DNA of 36,227 nt from Streptomyces swartbergensis (GTDB lineage Bacteria > Actinomycetota > Actinomycetes > Streptomycetales > Streptomycetaceae). This document shows positions 7,662 through 15,120 of this stretch, piece after piece; the first letter of the stretch is position 1, and each line of letters opens with the position of its first letter. The stretch spans positions 1-36,227 of the forward strand of contig NZ_NGFN01000020.1 of NCBI RefSeq assembly GCF_002148965.1. The letters are read 5' to 3'. The notes under the pieces were generated by a model. It had not been told where the DNA came from. It did no database searches and saw only the letters and a list, made by a program, of their open reading frames with translations. The position numbers were made by a program, and so were the translations under genes.

Positions 7662-7921
7662 CACCGCCCACTCCCCCGCCCGGTCACCCGGCTCAACCAC
7701 CTGCTCGGCGCCTCACCCCGCTTCCGCCTGCTCCCGCAAGGCGTCTCCCCCTTCATCCGCCGCTTCCCGCACGGACCGACCGTCGCCGCGGCGCTGCTAC
7801 CGCATGCCTTCCGCGGCCTCGCCCTCCCCCGCCGTCACCCGTGCGGGCCGGGTCCTCGCCACACCCCCGGAACAGGGTGCCGCGTCCGTACGTCACCCCA
7901 CCATTTGAGAAGGACTTCCCG

Positions 7922-9358
7922 ATGGCATCTCGCATGTCGACCGACAGCAGTACGTCGCACCCGGCAGACCCGCAGCGCGGGGACTGTCCCCAGTCCGGCG
8001 CCCCTGTCCTGGGCACCGGCCTCAAACGCCGCCACGTCACCATGCTGGCCATCAGCGGCGCCATCGGCGCCGGCCTGTTCCTCGGCGCCGGAGCGGGCAT
8101 CCACACCGCCGGACCCGGCATCCTGCTCTCCTACTCGCTGGCCGGCCTGCTCATGGTCCTCGTCATGCGCATGCTCGCCGAAATGGCCGTCGCCCAGCCC
8201 AGCAGCGGATCCTTCTCCGTCTACGCCGAGAGAGCCTTCGGCCGCTGGGCCGGCTTCACCGTCGGCTGGCTGTACTGGTGGCTCCTGGTCGTCGTCGTGG
8301 CTGCCGAAGCCACCGGAGCGGCCGCCATCGCCCACAGCTGGCTGCCGGCCGTACCCCAGTGGACCTACGTCCTGGCCTTCATGGCCGCCCTCACCGCCGT
8401 CAACCTCTTCGACGTCGGCCACTTCGGCGAGTTCGAGTTCTGGTTCGGCGCCATCAAGGTCACCGCCGTCGTCGCCTTCCTCGTCCTGGGCACCCTCGCC
8501 GTCCTCGGCGTGCTGCCCGGAAGCCACCCCGTCGGCCTGACCAACCTCACCAGCCACGGCGGCTTCCTCCCGCACGGCATCAGCGGCGTGCTGACCGGAC
8601 TCCTCGCGGTCGTCTTCTCCTTCGGCGGCATGGAACTCGTCACCATCGCCGCAGCCGAATCACCCGACCCCTCCCAGGCCGTCGCCAAGGCCACCCGCAC
8701 CGTCATAGCCCGCCTGCTGCTGTTCTACATCGGCTCCGTCGCCCTCATGGTGCTGCTGCTGCCCTGGACCTCCGCCTCCGCCGCCACCAGCCCCTTCGTC
8801 ACCGTCCTGCAGCGCATCGGCATCCCCGCCTCCGCCGGACTGATGAACGTGGTCGTCCTCACCTCACTGCTCTCCGCCCTCAACTCCAACCTCTACGGCG
8901 CCTCCCGCATGGCCTTCTCCCTCGCCCAGCGCCGCGACGCCCCGCAGGGCCTGCTGAACGTCTCCCGCGGCGGCGTCCCCCGCATGGCCGTCCTCGCCTC
9001 CGTCTCCTTCGGCTTCGTCGCGGTCATCCTCAACTTCCTCGCCCCCGACCGCGTCCTGCCCTTCCTCCTGAACACCATCGGCGCCATCATCCTCGTGGTC
9101 TGGATCGCCATCGCCCTCTCCCAACTCCGCCTGCGGCAGATCGCCGAGCGCACCCCCGGCCGGACGCCGACCGTGCGCATGTGGGGCCACCCCTGGCTGA
9201 GCTGGACGGCCCTGGCCGGCATGACCGGCGTCCTCGCCCTGATGTGCACCGACACCGGCGCACGTGGCCAGCTGCTCTCCACCGCCGCCCTCACCGCGCT
9301 CATCCTGCTCGCCGCGGCCATCCGCACCGCACGGGCGAAGAACCCTGCCAAGCCATAG
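7922..9358 (+). CDS. Amino acid/amine permease (APC superfamily, AAT/GABA permease type)
   Basis: A 478-residue integral membrane protein with about 12 hydrophobic segments. The first holds the APC signature AISGAIGAGLFLGAGAGIHTAGP near residue 45, and the EFEFWFGAIKV loop and FSFGGMELVTIAAAE motif are typical of GabP/ProY-like transporters. The ATG at 7922 is preceded by AGAAGGA. It is separated from the ligase gene by 260 bases with no convincing gene, so it may have its own promoter or use a long leader. Flanked by the gamma-glutamyl ligase and amidotransferase, it probably imports the amine or amino acid degraded by this locus, analogous to PuuP. Substrate specificity cannot be read from the sequence. 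Confidence 0.88.
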   Translation: MASRMSTDSSTSHPADPQRGDCPQSGAPVLGTGLKRRHVTMLAISGAIGAGLFLGAGAGIHTAGPGILLSYSLAGLLMVLVMRMLAEMAVAQPSSGSFSVYAERAFGRWAGFTVGWLYWWLLVVVVAAEATGAAAIAHSWLPAVPQWTYVLAFMAALTAVNLFDVGHFGEFEFWFGAIKVTAVVAFLVLGTLAVLGVLPGSHPVGLTNLTSHGGFLPHGISGVLTGLLAVVFSFGGMELVTIAAAESPDPSQAVAKATRTVIARLLLFYIGSVALMVLLLPWTSASAATSPFVTVLQRIGIPASAGLMNVVVLTSLLSALNSNLYGASRMAFSLAQRRDAPQGLLNVSRGGVPRMAVLASVSFGFVAVILNFLAPDRVLPFLLNTIGAIILVVWIAIALSQLRLRQIAERTPGRTPTVRMWGHPWLSWTALAGMTGVLALMCTDTGARGQLLSTAALTALILLAAAIRTARAKNPAKP

Positions 9359-9410
9359 CCCCGAGCGGGGTTACGCGTCACCCCTCGTTCAGGAGAAAGG
9401 AGAGCCCATC

Positions 9411-10121
9411 GTGCGTGCACTCGTCATCCGGCACGACCATGTGACGGAGCCCGGACTGGTCGGAGACCGGCTCGTCCAGCGCGGGTACGACCTCACACTC
9501 CTCACCGTCGTCCCGCAGGAACGGCACCACACACCGGACGTACGGTTCGACTTCCCCGACGCCGACGGCTGGGACCTCGTCGTGTCGCTCGGCGCCCCCT
9601 GGTCGGTGTACGACGACACCGCGGTCGGCAGCTGGATCGGCGGCGAGCTCACCCTGCTGCGCAAGGCCCACCACCGCGGCATCCCCGTGCTGGGCATCTG
9701 CTTCGGCGCCCAGGCCCTGACCACCGCCCTGGGCGGCAGTGTCGAGGCGGCCCCGCGTCCCGAGATCGGCTGGGTCGGCATCGACACTGACGACCCCGCC
9801 CTGATACCGCCCGGCCCCTGGATGCAGTGGCACTACGACCGCTGCGTCCCCCCGCCCGGCGCCGAGGAGACGGCCCGCAACGCCGTGTGCACGCAGGCGT
9901 TCCGGGTGGGGAACTCGCTCGGCGTCCAGTTCCACCCCGAGGCGATCCCGGCCGTCGTCCGGCGCTGGGTCGACTTCGGCGGCGCGCAGCAGTGCGCGCG
10001 GCTCGGCATCGATCCGGAAGAACTGGTCGCGCGCAGCCGCGCCATGGAACCGGTGGCGCGGGAGAACGCGTACCACCTGGTCGACGCGTTCCTCGACCGG
10101 GCGGCCTCCCCAGTCTGCTGA
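9411..10121 (+). CDS. Class I glutamine amidotransferase (gamma-glutamyl hydrolase/PuuD- or AtdA2-like)
   Basis: A 236-residue stand-alone GATase with the catalytic triad visible: Cys97 in VLGICFGAQ, His175 and Glu177 in GVQFHPEA. No synthetase domain is attached. The GTG start at 9411 was chosen because AGGAGAAAGGAG lies just upstream and the sequence begins with the usual beta strand RALVIRHDH; a longer frame would overlap the permease. It follows the permease by 52 bases, presumably in one transcript. Alongside a GS-like ligase, such enzymes hydrolyse gamma-glutamyl-linked products to release glutamate (PuuD) or accompany gamma-glutamylanilide formation (AtdA2/TdnT). GMP-synthase-like annotation by fold is possible but context argues against it. 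Confidence 0.83.
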   Translation: MRALVIRHDHVTEPGLVGDRLVQRGYDLTLLTVVPQERHHTPDVRFDFPDADGWDLVVSLGAPWSVYDDTAVGSWIGGELTLLRKAHHRGIPVLGICFGAQALTTALGGSVEAAPRPEIGWVGIDTDDPALIPPGPWMQWHYDRCVPPPGAEETARNAVCTQAFRVGNSLGVQFHPEAIPAVVRRWVDFGGAQQCARLGIDPEELVARSRAMEPVARENAYHLVDAFLDRAASPVC

Positions 10122-10123
10122 GA

Positions 10124-10161
10124 CCCGGGACGGCGCAGGACTGTTCCGCCGGGAGCCCGGG
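10124..10161 (+). terminator. Stem-loop just after the amidotransferase gene
   Basis: Outer CCCGGG (10124-10129) can pair with CCCGGG (10156-10161), and inner CGGCG (10131-10135) with CGCCG (10147-10151), leaving an 11-base loop. No T-run follows, as is common in Streptomyces. It begins two bases after the stop codon. Confidence 0.5.
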
Positions 10162-10173
10162 GGCGCCCTCGTG

Positions 10174-10335
10174 TCAGGCCAGGGCGGGCCAGAGGGCGGT
10201 GACATCGTCGGCCGGGAGTTCGGTGACCATCCGGCGCGCTGCGGCCGGAGGGCCGCCGATGACCAGCGCGTTGCCGCCGCGTCCGCGTCGTAGGCGGGCC
10301 GGCCCGGGTCGCCGGTAGCGGCGAAGGCGGCTCAC
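10174..10335 (-). pseudogene. Possible orphan C-terminal gene fragment
   Basis: A 53-codon minus-strand frame ends in NALVIGGPPAAARRMVTEL followed by PADDVTALWPALA and a stop. The last 35 codons have nearly all G/C third positions, like a real gene, but the first part is arginine-rich and unconvincing and no full gene lies upstream. I do not recognise the family. It is most likely a truncated remnant. The rest of the 10162-10486 gap holds only a small hairpin near the methyltransferase end. Confidence 0.25.
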
Positions 10336-10444
10336 GCGCGTGGCCGACGAGGGTGCCGCGTGCCGCGAGGTGTTCGGGGGCTGGCGGCGTCGACGAGGGC
10401 GAAGGACAACTTGCGTCCACCTACCGGCGCTTGATGCCAGAAGC

Positions 10445-10460
10445 GAAGTAAGCTTCGCGA
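10445..10460 (-). terminator. Small stem-loop downstream of the methyltransferase gene
   Basis: GCGAAG-TAAG-CTTCGC makes a perfect 6-bp stem with a 4-base loop, 27-42 bases past the methyltransferase stop codon. The local sequence is unusually A/T-rich for this window. It is the only compact hairpin after the three-gene unit. Confidence 0.4.
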
Positions 10461-10486
10461 TCTTCCGCCGGCCGCCGAGAGCACGG

Positions 10487-11251
10487 TCAGGACTTGATGA
10501 CATGCAGGACCCGCAGGCCGCGGGGGCCCGCTTCGTCGCGGCGGACGTCGAGGCCGGCCGCGTGGCACTGTGCGGTCAACCACTGGGGGGTCAGCCGGAG
10601 TTTGGGGTAGCTGCCGGTCTGAAGGTGCCAGGCGTCGTCGTGGCGGGTGTGCAGCAGGTCGTGGACCATGACGGTGTCCTCGTCGAGGTAGTCGAGGAAG
10701 CAGGTGAGGATCCGGTCGGCGGTGCTGCGGACGGGGATGAAACGGTCCGGGCCGTGGAGTTCGCGTGTCAGGTCGCGGTAGGTGGCGACGAAGCTCCCGC
10801 CCGGGCGCAGCGCCTTGGCGACGTCCGCGATCAGCTCCTGCACATCCGCCCGGCCGGGCAGGTGCGGCAGGGTGTCGCCCATGCACACGACGGCCGCGAC
10901 CGAACCCGGAGCGGTCAGTCGGGGCAGGATGCCGCGGATGTCCCCCTGGACGGGACGGACGGCCTGCGCGGCCCCGGAGCGCCCGGCGTGCTCCATGAGT
11001 TCGCCGAGGAGTACGGCACTGGTGTCGACCGCAGTCACCGAGGTGAAGCCGAGGCGGGTGAGAGCCAGGGTCTGCGGGCCGGGGCCGCAGCCGAGGTCGA
11101 CGGCGGCGGCTTTCTCTTCCGGACGGGGAGTCAGTCCCAGCCCGCGGAGGAGTTCGGCCTGTGCCGCTGCCGCTGTCTCGATGTCCCCGCCGAGCATCCA
11201 GGTGTAGTGCTCAGCGAGCAGGTGGTCGTAGTGGTCGGCAGCGGTGGTCAT
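10487..11251 (-). CDS. Class I SAM-dependent methyltransferase
   Basis: A 254-residue methyltransferase with motif I AVDLGCGPGPQTLAL near residue 50, the acidic AVDTSAVLL after it, GDIRGILP, VVCMGDTLPHL and LRPGGSFVATYRDL. The substrate is not recognisable. The ATG at 11251 is preferred over an upstream in-frame start ten residues earlier because GAAAGGAAC sits just before it. It is the last gene of a MarR-LysE-methyltransferase unit, 45 bases after the exporter. Methylation of the exported compound or a resistance-type modification is conceivable, but that is inference from neighbours only. Confidence 0.8.
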   Translation of the reverse strand: MTTAADHYDHLLAEHYTWMLGGDIETAAAAQAELLRGLGLTPRPEEKAAAVDLGCGPGPQTLALTRLGFTSVTAVDTSAVLLGELMEHAGRSGAAQAVRPVQGDIRGILPRLTAPGSVAAVVCMGDTLPHLPGRADVQELIADVAKALRPGGSFVATYRDLTRELHGPDRFIPVRSTADRILTCFLDYLDEDTVMVHDLLHTRHDDAWHLQTGSYPKLRLTPQWLTAQCHAAGLDVRRDEAGPRGLRVLHVIKS

Positions 11252-11296
11252 GCACGTTCCTTTCGTGAAGTCGGTCGACACGGTTCCGTCGGGGAG

Positions 11297-11947
11297 TCAG
11301 TCCCGCAGGGCCAGCGCGGCGCCCAGGCCGATCAGTCCTACGCCCGACACCCCGGCGAGGCCCTGCCGGAAGCCGGGACGGTGCAGCAGGGCCTCGATGC
11401 GGGTGAGGAGCAGGAGCACCAGGACGTACCAGAGCAGGGCCAGGAGCCAGAACAGCCCGGCGAGCACGGTGTGCTCCGCCGTCGGGGTCAGGCCCGGCAG
11501 GGTGAACTGGGGGAAGAGCGACAGGTAGAAGGCCGCCACCTTCGGGTTCAGGAGGTTACTGATCAGACCCTGCCGGAAGGCGATGCGTGCGCCGCGTGCC
11601 GTGGCCGGGGGTGAGGAAGGGACAGGGCCGTGCGACCGGGCGTCCGCGGCGCCGCTTCGGCGCAGGCGGAAGAAGTCGGCCAGGGCCTGGATGCCGAGGT
11701 AGGCGAGATATCCGGCACCCGCGACGCGCAGGGCCGCGTAGCCGAGTTCCGAGGCGGTCAGCAGGGCCGTCAGACCGGCCACCGCAGCGGCCGCCAGCAG
11801 CGCGTTCCCCAGCATGATCCCCGCCGCGGTGGCGATGCCCGCACGCCGTCCGGAGCGGGCTGTGTTGGCCAGCAGCAGGGCCAGATCGGGTCCGGGCACC
11901 ACGATGATGACCAGGGAAACGGCGATGAAACCGGTTAATTCGGACAC
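11297..11947 (-). CDS. LysE/RhtB family amino acid or small-molecule exporter
   Basis: A 216-residue membrane protein with about six hydrophobic segments. It has the family start GFIAVSLVIIVVPGPDLALLLANTARSGRRAG and the GLISNLLNPKVAAFYLSLFPQF signature. The start is GTG at 11947, with GGAAGAAGAA upstream. Codon 4 is TTA (11936-11938), read only by the bldA tRNA in Streptomyces, so full translation may depend on developmental state. It lies 35 bases after the MarR gene and 45 before the methyltransferase gene, so the three probably share a transcript controlled by the MarR protein. The exported substrate is unknown. Confidence 0.87.
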   Translation of the reverse strand: MSELTGFIAVSLVIIVVPGPDLALLLANTARSGRRAGIATAAGIMLGNALLAAAAVAGLTALLTASELGYAALRVAGAGYLAYLGIQALADFFRLRRSGAADARSHGPVPSSPPATARGARIAFRQGLISNLLNPKVAAFYLSLFPQFTLPGLTPTAEHTVLAGLFWLLALLWYVLVLLLLTRIEALLHRPGFRQGLAGVSGVGLIGLGAALALRD

Positions 11948-11982
11948 GGGTTCTTCTTCCAGGGGTGAGCGGATGCGGGCAC

Positions 11983-12492
11983 CTATGCCCCGGCGGGCGG
12001 GCCGAGGGTGGCAGCGCCGTTCACCGCCGACTCGCCCGTACGCACCCAGGCGGCGAGATCAGCGAGGTAGACGTTCGCCAGGGCGTCCTCCAGGGCGTCC
12101 CCGAGGGCCGCCCGATAGGTGGGTGTCGCCTCCGCGTAACGCTGCCGACCGACCGGCGTGATGCTCGCGGCGACCGCCCGGCCGTCACCGGCCGCGGAAG
12201 CCCGCTCCGCCAGCCCCCGGGCCTCCAGTCGGCCGACCAGACGTGTCACCGTGCTGTCCTTCAGCCCGATCCGGTCGGCCAGCTCACCCATGCGCAGGGC
12301 GGAGCCGCTGTCGGGGCGGCTCAGCGCGCACAAGGCGCGGTACTCCGACAGCGGCAGGCCGTGCTCGTGCTGCAGAGCCTCGTCCAACTGCTTCTCCACG
12401 CGGCCCAGCAACCGCACAGCCATGCACCAGCGCTCGTCCTGTGCGTCGTCGGCGGGACGCCGCGTCTCTTGGGATCTCCGTGTCGCAGCCAT
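11983..12492 (-). CDS. MarR family transcriptional regulator (exporter unit)
   Basis: A 169-residue winged-helix protein. The HTH is seen in MGELADRIGLKDSTVTRLVGRLEARGLAERASAAGDGRAVAASITPVG, with a GDGRA wing in place of the commoner DxR, and helices for dimerisation on both sides. The ATG at 12492 is preferred to an earlier in-frame start 11 codons upstream because that longer version would run through the inverted repeat and A/T-rich promoter-like DNA. First gene of the MarR-LysE-methyltransferase unit. A local regulator that represses its own transcript through the 12511-12524 repeat is the likely arrangement. Confidence 0.87.
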   Translation of the reverse strand: MAATRRSQETRRPADDAQDERWCMAVRLLGRVEKQLDEALQHEHGLPLSEYRALCALSRPDSGSALRMGELADRIGLKDSTVTRLVGRLEARGLAERASAAGDGRAVAASITPVGRQRYAEATPTYRAALGDALEDALANVYLADLAAWVRTGESAVNGAATLGPPAGA

Positions 12493-12510
12493 CACGCCGG
12501 GCACCTTATC

Positions 12511-12524
12511 TGCTTGCTCAAGCA
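12511..12524 (-). promoter_or_regulatory. Inverted repeat, probable operator of the exporter unit
   Basis: TGCTTG-CT-CAAGCA has 6-bp perfect arms and a 2-base centre and lies 18 bases upstream of the MarR ATG. It is embedded in A/T-rich DNA (a TTTTTATTGC stretch on the minus strand) that stands out from the G+C-rich surroundings and could supply the promoter. The size and position fit a MarR autoregulatory site. Confidence 0.6.
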
Positions 12525-12560
12525 ATAAAAAGAGGGGTGCGGTGCCGGTCCCGCGCCATA

Positions 12561-12584
12561 GCCCGTCGCCAGGAGGCGACGGGC
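12561..12584 (-). terminator. Strong stem-loop between the AraC gene and the MarR unit
   Basis: GCCCGTCGCC and GGCGACGGGC form a 10-bp perfect stem with an AGGA loop. It lies 250 bases past the AraC stop codon on the same strand and just upstream of the MarR promoter region, so it would stop transcription from the AraC gene before the exporter unit. No T-run follows. Confidence 0.55.
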
Positions 12585-12833
12585 GGTGCGACGGACCAGC
12601 ACAGCGTCGCGGAGGGTCTGCTTGCGGTACATCCAGGCCGCGTACAGCTCCTGTCCATCGCCCTGGATGGTCTCAGGGCAGCCGAAGGCGAGGGACTGGT
12701 GGTGAGCGTAGGCGGCGGGGATGTCGGGTCTCCCCGCGGAGACCTACGACGTCGTCGTTTCCACAAGGGCATCACGGCGGCCAAGTCCCGGGTGGATGTC
12801 GTTCCTCCTTGGCGCACCCGGTGCACCTCGCCG
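12585..12833. other. Gap with no recognised gene
   Basis: Between the stem-loop and the AraC stop codon there is no convincing gene on either strand. A plus-strand frame stays open but has mixed third positions, no ribosome site and no family I recognise. It could be the degraded edge of a lost gene. Confidence 0.4.
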
Positions 12834-13856
12834 TCAGCGCTCGGGGGTCGCCTGGCGAGCCGCGTAGGCGGCGGGGGTGAGGCCGGTGTGGTGGCGGAAG
12901 AAGCGGCCGAAGTTGGCCGCGTCGGTGAAGCCGAGGTGGGCGGCGACCGCGTGGGCGGTCCACCGGGAGTGGCCGAGGAGGCGGCGCGCTTCGAGCAGCC
13001 GCCGTTCGTTGATGACCTCCCGTGCTCCCTTGCCGATGGCGGCCTGGGCGGCGCGGCTGAGGGTGCGCACCGAGCAGCCGAGCAACTGGGCGTAGTCGTC
13101 GACGCGGTGCAGCTCACGGAAGTGCAGCTCCAGGGCGTCGAGGAATCGTTCGTAGGTGTGGTGGCGCGCCGCGGTGTCGCCGTGGGGCGCGGAGCGGGGG
13201 CTGCTGCCTGAGGAGGCGGTTCCGGCGTCGGCCGGAGGGTCCGAGACACCTGGGGAGTGAGCGAGGCGCAGGAGCAGCGCTTCGAGGAGGCTGCGCCGCA
13301 GGGCGTGGTGGGCCGCGAGCGGGCGGCGTCCCAGCGCGCGGTGTTCGTCGAGGAGCTGGAGCGCGGTCTGTTCCAGCCAGGGCGCGTCGTCGGAGTGGGG
13401 GGTCAGGACGGCGGGAGCGTCGTGTGAGGTGAGGGGAGCCAGCTCGCGGGCGGTGTCGGGCCGGAGCACGTCCGGCTCGAACAGGACGAACGGGCCGCGG
13501 GCGGTGCTGGGGTCGTGCCAGCACTGGGCGTGCCCGGGGCGCACCCACAGCCACTGGCCGGGGGCGACGGTGCGCGTGACGTGGTCGACGTCGTGCCGCA
13601 GTACACCCTCGGTGACCAGGATCAGGTAGTGGAAGGTGGCCCGGCCCGGACGGGGCGGGTTCCACGGCCAGTCGTCGTGGTGGGCGTGGAAGTCCTCGAC
13701 GGTGGTCACTTCCAGGCCGTACGGCGTACCGACTGGGGGCTGGAAGCCGTACAGCGGGACGGAAGCGGGCTCGGCCCCCGCGATGAAGAGCGGCCGCGAG
13801 GAGGAGACGGTGGAGGAGGGCCGTCCCGATCGCTGAGGGTGTCGCCTGTCGACCAT
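12834..13856 (-). CDS. AraC family transcriptional regulator
   Basis: A 340-residue regulator. The N-terminal half is a cupin-like sensor (EDFHAHHDDWPW, HYLILVTEGVLRHDVD, APGQWLWVRPGHAQ). The C-terminal double HTH runs from about residue 250: VDDYAQLLGCSVRTLSRAA, then the second HTH HAVAAHLGFTDAANFGRFFRHHTGLTPAAYA. The ATG at 13856 gives a standard length; extending further would add low-complexity residues. It is divergent from the decayed esterase gene at 14067-14575, which was probably its target. An inverted repeat lies five bases upstream of the start. The inducer is unknown. Confidence 0.87.
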   Translation of the reverse strand: MVDRRHPQRSGRPSSTVSSSRPLFIAGAEPASVPLYGFQPPVGTPYGLEVTTVEDFHAHHDDWPWNPPRPGRATFHYLILVTEGVLRHDVDHVTRTVAPGQWLWVRPGHAQCWHDPSTARGPFVLFEPDVLRPDTARELAPLTSHDAPAVLTPHSDDAPWLEQTALQLLDEHRALGRRPLAAHHALRRSLLEALLLRLAHSPGVSDPPADAGTASSGSSPRSAPHGDTAARHHTYERFLDALELHFRELHRVDDYAQLLGCSVRTLSRAAQAAIGKGAREVINERRLLEARRLLGHSRWTAHAVAAHLGFTDAANFGRFFRHHTGLTPAAYAARQATPER

Positions 13857-13861
13857 GATGT

Positions 13862-13890
13862 GTCCGCAGCTTACCGTCCGAATTGCGGAC
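13862..13890. promoter_or_regulatory. Inverted repeat upstream of the AraC gene
   Basis: GTCCGCA (13862-13868) and TGCGGAC (13884-13890) form 7-bp perfect arms. A second GTCCG at 13876-13880 also pairs with CGGAC at 13886-13890. The repeat sits in the AraC leader within the divergent intergenic region, so it could be a regulator site or an RNA structure. Confidence 0.4.
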
Positions 13891-14066
13891 CTGGGAGAAA
13901 GGATGGGGAGCGGGGCGCGCGCGTGTGCGTGCCGCCGGCCCCGTTCAGCGCCGCACCCACGCACAGCCATTAGAAGGCGCATACAGTCGCATCTCGCCCA
14001 ATATTCGCCGTGGCGAGGTGCGCGGCGCCTCCAAACACCTCCAGCGAAAGGAAAAGGTCTCCGCAC

Positions 14067-14575
14067 GTGACTGTCACCGGCAACGAGCTTCCCCGCAGGC
14101 TCGGAAATCCTGAGACGGACCGCCGACAGGGGACGGGCGACGTTACTGGGGCGTCGTGGTGATCGGCGTCGAATTCCGCAACGGCTCGGGCAAGTTCGAA
14201 CCCCACCCTCATCCGGCCGGCCTGAACGACTGCTACCTCCTGGAAAGCACCGCTCTGGACATCATGGCCGCGATCATGGATCCCACGGGCGAGTATGCGG
14301 ATGACCCTCTGTGCTGGCCGCTGAAGGCGTCCGCCGAAGACGTGACCGTGCTGCCCCCGCACGTGGTCTCGGTCAACGAGCTGGACTTCCACCGCGACGA
14401 GGGAATCGCCTACCACCACAAGCTCGTCGAGGCAGGTGTCGACAGCGCGCTGCGTCTCATGCCTGGGCTGTGCCACGGCCCTGACCTGATGTCACCGGCG
14501 CAGATGCCGGACGAGTACGCGGCCGCCGTATCGGTGTACGCGGACCCCGCCGCCCGCGTCGCGCCGACCGCGTAA
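14067..14575 (+). pseudogene. Decayed alpha/beta hydrolase (esterase/lipase) gene with internal deletion and frameshift
   Basis: A GTG at 14067 with AAAGGAAAAGG upstream starts MTVTGNELPRRLGNPETD, then the frame runs to an early stop. In another frame (offset by 89 bases, so not in phase) from about 14114 comes GVVVIGVEFRNGSGKFEPHP, then HPAGLNDC joined directly to LESTALDIMAAIMDPTGEYADDPLCWPL, and a C-terminus with PPHVVSVNELDFHRDEG and GLCHG. These are hormone-sensitive-lipase-type esterase blocks. Most of the N-terminal domain and the segment after LNDC, which should carry the GxSxG/GESAGG nucleophile, are missing; the Asp and His regions remain. Transcription would have been divergent from the AraC gene. 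An inactive remnant, unless sequencing errors or an unusual short protein explain it. Confidence 0.75.
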
Positions 14576-14728
14576 CCGTCCGGACTCCAGCGAGGCTCGC
14601 ACCGGGCGTGCCCACGCTGCCGCCGCATTGCCCCCGCTGCCGTTCGTACTGACCACGCCCGGATACGACCCCACACGCCCTGGCCCGCGCGGGCTCGGGC
14701 ACTGACATCGATCGAGGAGTTGACGACC

Positions 14729-15112
14729 ATGAACGGAAAGACGCTGCAGAAGGCCGCGGCCGACTGCGCCGAGGAACTGCCCGGTGCCGGCCTGGAACAT
14801 CCCTTCGGCCCCGACTGGGAGGTCTTCAAGGTGCGCGGCAAGGTCTTCATGCTGATGACCGAGGTTCCTGGACGCCCCGTCGTGATCCTCAAGTCGGACC
14901 CGGCCGAGGCCCAGGCGCTGCGCGAGCAGAACGCGAACATCACCCCCGGCTACCACATGAACAAGAAGCACTGGATCACGGTCGAAGGTGGGGACGCGAT
15001 CGACAAGGAGCTTGTCAGGGAACTCGTGACGGAGTCCTACCTTCTCGTGGTCGGCCGGCTCCCCAAGGCCCAGCAGCCCGTCGACCCGCACACCTACGGC
15101 CGCGGCGCCTGA
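14729..15112 (+). CDS. MmcQ/YjbR family protein, paralog 1
   Basis: A 127-residue CyaY-like fold protein: PFGPDWEVFKVRGKVFMLMTEVPGRPVVILKSDPAEAQALREQ, then ITPGYHMNKKHWITV and ESYLLVVGRLPK. These small cytosolic proteins are annotated as DNA-binding but have no firmly established function. The ATG at 14729 has GAGGAG nine bases upstream; an in-frame TTG three codons earlier is less likely. It is followed after 8 bases by a second gene of the same family, and then by a PPOX-class gene, so the three are probably one operon. The preceding 14576-14728 gap holds nothing recognisable beyond the ribosome site. Confidence 0.85.
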   Translation: MNGKTLQKAAADCAEELPGAGLEHPFGPDWEVFKVRGKVFMLMTEVPGRPVVILKSDPAEAQALREQNANITPGYHMNKKHWITVEGGDAIDKELVRELVTESYLLVVGRLPKAQQPVDPHTYGRGA

Positions 15113-15120
15113 CCCGCGTC

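Noticed and set aside
6222..7700. Long minus-strand frame opposite the gamma-glutamyl ligase gene
   Set aside because: Antisense shadow; low-complexity glycine/valine product and no ribosome site, whereas the plus strand has conserved GS blocks.
7662..7921. Possible small gene between the ligase and the permease
   Set aside because: Frames are open but lack codon bias and a start with ribosome site; kept as non-coding leader.
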